64,000 nucleotides of DNA, from positions 62,001 through 126,000 of the forward strand of contig MU657229.1 of the NCBI GenBank assembly GCA_026770575.1, read 5' to 3'. Positions 62,001 to 64,000 of the stretch are shown here, piece by piece (positions within the stretch are counted from its first letter, which is position 1; every line of letters starts with the position of its first letter). The notes under the pieces are model-generated. The model searched no databases and had not been told where the DNA came from. It saw nothing but the letters and a program-made list of their open reading frames with translations. The stretch comes from Pelagophyceae sp. CCMP2097. Its lineage: Eukaryota; Sar; Pelagophyceae. A program made the translations under genes and the position numbers.

Positions 62001-64000
62001 TCCGCCTTGCCTCGGACCGCGGCCTGATAGCGCACCACGGCACCTGGGTGCCGCCGGTGGCGCAAGCGGACTCGGCCGACAAGCGACCGTTGGACGACAA
62101 GCGACCGTTGGACGACAAGCGACCGTTGGACGAGGCAAGGTCCAACGACTCGTCCGGGGGACGCCGGTCCAACGACTCGTCCAATTCGTCGCCGGTAGAC
62201 TACTTCGTGCACCAGTCCGTCGCGGCGCACAGGTCCATATCGGCGTTCTGGACCACGTCGTCCACGCCAACGCCCGCCGACGCCGGGCAGGCGGTGATCC
62301 GCGAGAGCGAACCGGAGGCCGAGGCAGCGGTGAAACCGGCGGTGAAATCGGTGACGAAAGATGACTACGTGCTCCTCTTCGCGGCGACGAGTACGGTGCT
62401 GCCCACTGGCGCCGTCTGCGGCATGGCCGCGCCGCCTTCTTCTCGAAGGATCGCGGCGTACGCGGCCGCCGCGTACGACGGCGACGCGCGGCCGCGTAAA
62501 CGCCCGCGCGACGGCGCCGACGCATTGCCGCTGCTGCTGGTGCACCGCGACGACGTCGCGCTCCGCGGATTGCCGCGCCGGGCGGCGCTGCGTGTGGGGC
62601 TGTTTGAAAGGAAGATGGCCCTCGTCGACGAAGACAAATGTTCGGTCACGCTCATCGAGGGCGACGCCGGCTGCGGCAAGACGGAGATGCTTGGGCGGTT
62701 TGCCGCTTACACCCTGCCGCCTTTGGCGCCGATTGTGTACGTCGCCGCGACTTTTGGAGGCGTCAAAAGGCTGGCGCCGTGGGCCGCTGTCGCGCGCCAG
62801 CTCATCTCGCTCGATGCGCGGGGCCGCGCAGCGGCGCAGGACCCGCGGCCAGCTGGCGCGCCGTCGGCGTCGTCGCTCGCCGCCGATGACGCGGCGCGCG
62901 TCGACGGCGGGGTCGACGGCGCTGAGAATGCCGCAGAAGGCGACGCGGCGGTCCGCGTCGCGGCGCTGACGCAACTCGTCGGCGCAGAAGCGGCTGCGGG
63001 GCTCGAGGGCGGCCTGCTGGGCGCCTCTTCTAGGGCGCATGAAGTCACTGCGCAGGCGGTCTACGACCTTCTCCGAGCCCTGTTCCAAAGCACCAAACTC
63101 CGCGCCGTCGTCGTCGTCGACGACGCGCAGCACCTCGACGAAGAGTCCTGGGCGCTCCTGGCCATGCTCGCGGCAAAGCCATTGCAGAGAGGCCTCATGA
63201 TCGTCTGCGCTCTGCGGCCACTTTCGCTCGACGGCGGCTGCGCGTCCGTCGCTTCTTCGCCTTTGGGCTACGCGCGGGCCGCCGAAAAGTCGTCCCTCTT
63301 CAAGCTCGGGCCTCTGGCTCCAGAAGAGCTTTTAGACGTGGTTTGCGAGACGATGGGCGTCTCCACCGCTTCAGATGCGCTCCTCGATGCCGTCTCCGCG
63401 CTGTCTAAGGGCAACGCGGCCATTTCGCGCGACGTCGTATCGAAGATGCGCGAGGCAGATTGTTTGGCCTACGCCGACGCGGACGACGACACTGGCGAGC
63501 TGCCGTCCCAAGGAAAACGCGTCTCCACCACATACCCGGCGCAGGCGCTCGACGTCCACGCCATGCTGGCCTCGGAGGCGCTTTGCACCGACGACGCCGC
63601 GCCGGGCCTCGCCGTGGCGACCACCGCGGCGGCGGCCGCGTCGGCGGCGTCCACGGCGCTGCGCCGGCGGCCGTCAGCCCCGCGGCGGACGGCTTCGATG
63701 ACGATGGTCGGGATTCCCGCGCCGCCGGAAGCGACGCCGTCGCCGTTTGTGAAGAAATTGCTTCTTGAAAAGTTAAATGGCTGTACCTCGTGCCAAAGTC
63801 TCATCCTCAAGACGGCCGCACTCTTAAGGCCGGACTTTACGTGGAAGACGCTGGCGCAGGCCTACGTCGTCCAGGACCATTTGCCCACGCTGCGTCAAGA
63901 GTTCGACGGGCTTTTGGACTTTGGGTTGATACAAGCGTCAGAAGTAGTAGACGACTTCGCGCCCCCGCACCGCAACCGAGCCACATGCTACTCGCTGGCG
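59038..64000 (+). CDS. soluble-adenylyl-cyclase-type protein: two class III cyclase domains plus P-loop ATPase, 3' end outside window
   Basis: Layout matches ADCY10-type bicarbonate-regulated cyclases that make cAMP. Exon 1 (59038-59142) reads 'MRYLNTLAAYVPSMIVAHCL'. Cyclase domain 1: 'VCLFCDVSGFTKLAEQMAL' (metal Asp), 'NSYFAQMNKIISANGGDIFK' and 'FAGD/AMIVLWPP' (second Asp), 'GGRMEYVAVGDPLVQAF'. Domain 2: 'RYGGTINKFLMDDKGSTFI', 'TTGDVFCGITGSVGRKEYTV', 'LGDTVNVAARLM'. From about 61100 a single long frame has a disordered linker with three 'DKRPLD' repeats (62090-62135). A NACHT/AAA-type ATPase follows: Walker A 'LIEGDAGCGKTEMLGR' (about 62650) and Walker B 'RAVVVVDDAQHLDEESW' (about 63093). 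Exon bounds 59328-59388, 59491-59594, 59769-59930 and from 59984 agree in phase. It is still open at 64000. Confidence 0.9.

Noticed and set aside
61390..62525. opposing frames over the cyclase linker
   Set aside because: The plus-strand frame continuous with Walker A and Walker B is open from about 61100 to the window end, so the others are shadows.

Overview
The window is GC-rich nuclear DNA from a eukaryote, most likely a photosynthetic stramenopile (pelagophyte-like) with a red-lineage secondary plastid. The main evidence is a three-helix light-harvesting protein whose N-terminus is a signal peptide ending in an 'AFAP' motif, the usual heterokont bipartite plastid leader. A PsbP-like thylakoid-lumen protein with a twin-arginine segment points the same way. 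Genes are close together on both strands and most carry introns. Many introns are very short (42-46 bp), with GTGCGT or GTGAG donors and TAG/CAG acceptors, so uninterrupted reading frames understate the gene content. The species assignment is inference; exon joins come from reading splice sites and conserved protein families, not from transcripts.

Layout: 1-6 kb holds an AMPK-beta subunit cut by the left edge, an unrecognised plus-strand gene and a repeat-rich OPR/FAST-like organellar RNA protein. 6.2-11.3 kb is one long minus-strand gene for a synergin-like clathrin-adaptor protein (EH domain, polyQ, dozens of FGDF-type motifs). It shares a 322-bp promoter region with a light-harvesting gene, which is followed by a second OPR-like protein with a RAP domain. 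16.0-18.7 kb is a tandem pair of orphan genes separated by an AT-rich, repeat-filled island with tRNA-like (SINE-type) pieces. 19-28 kb holds a long coiled-coil protein, a small coiled-coil gene, a CYTH phosphatase, a DUF6817-like protein and a CCCH-finger ORF. 28.5-33.7 kb has a secreted TBL/PC-esterase-like protein, an intact 397-bp hAT-type MITE, a secreted two-domain cupredoxin-like protein and a GC satellite with an assembly gap.

33.7-40.7 kb encodes MnmE, a WD40 protein with an in-frame stop, the PsbP-like protein and PUS10. 41-48 kb is a single very large ARM-like protein. 48.7-54.5 kb groups a secretory glycosyltransferase-like protein, an FkbM methyltransferase, a DUF579 protein and a membrane 2OG-Fe(II) oxygenase; together with the TBL-like protein these could act on cell-surface glycans or glycoproteins. 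54.8-64 kb holds BolA, LETM1 with EF-hands, and a soluble-adenylyl-cyclase-type protein that runs off the right edge.

Recurring themes are organelle maintenance (two OPR/RAP proteins, MnmE, BolA, LETM1) and plastid photosynthesis. At the DNA level there is a short dispersed repeat that lies inside introns of two unrelated genes, and tandem duplications overlapping splice acceptors. Both bear on how introns arise in this genome.
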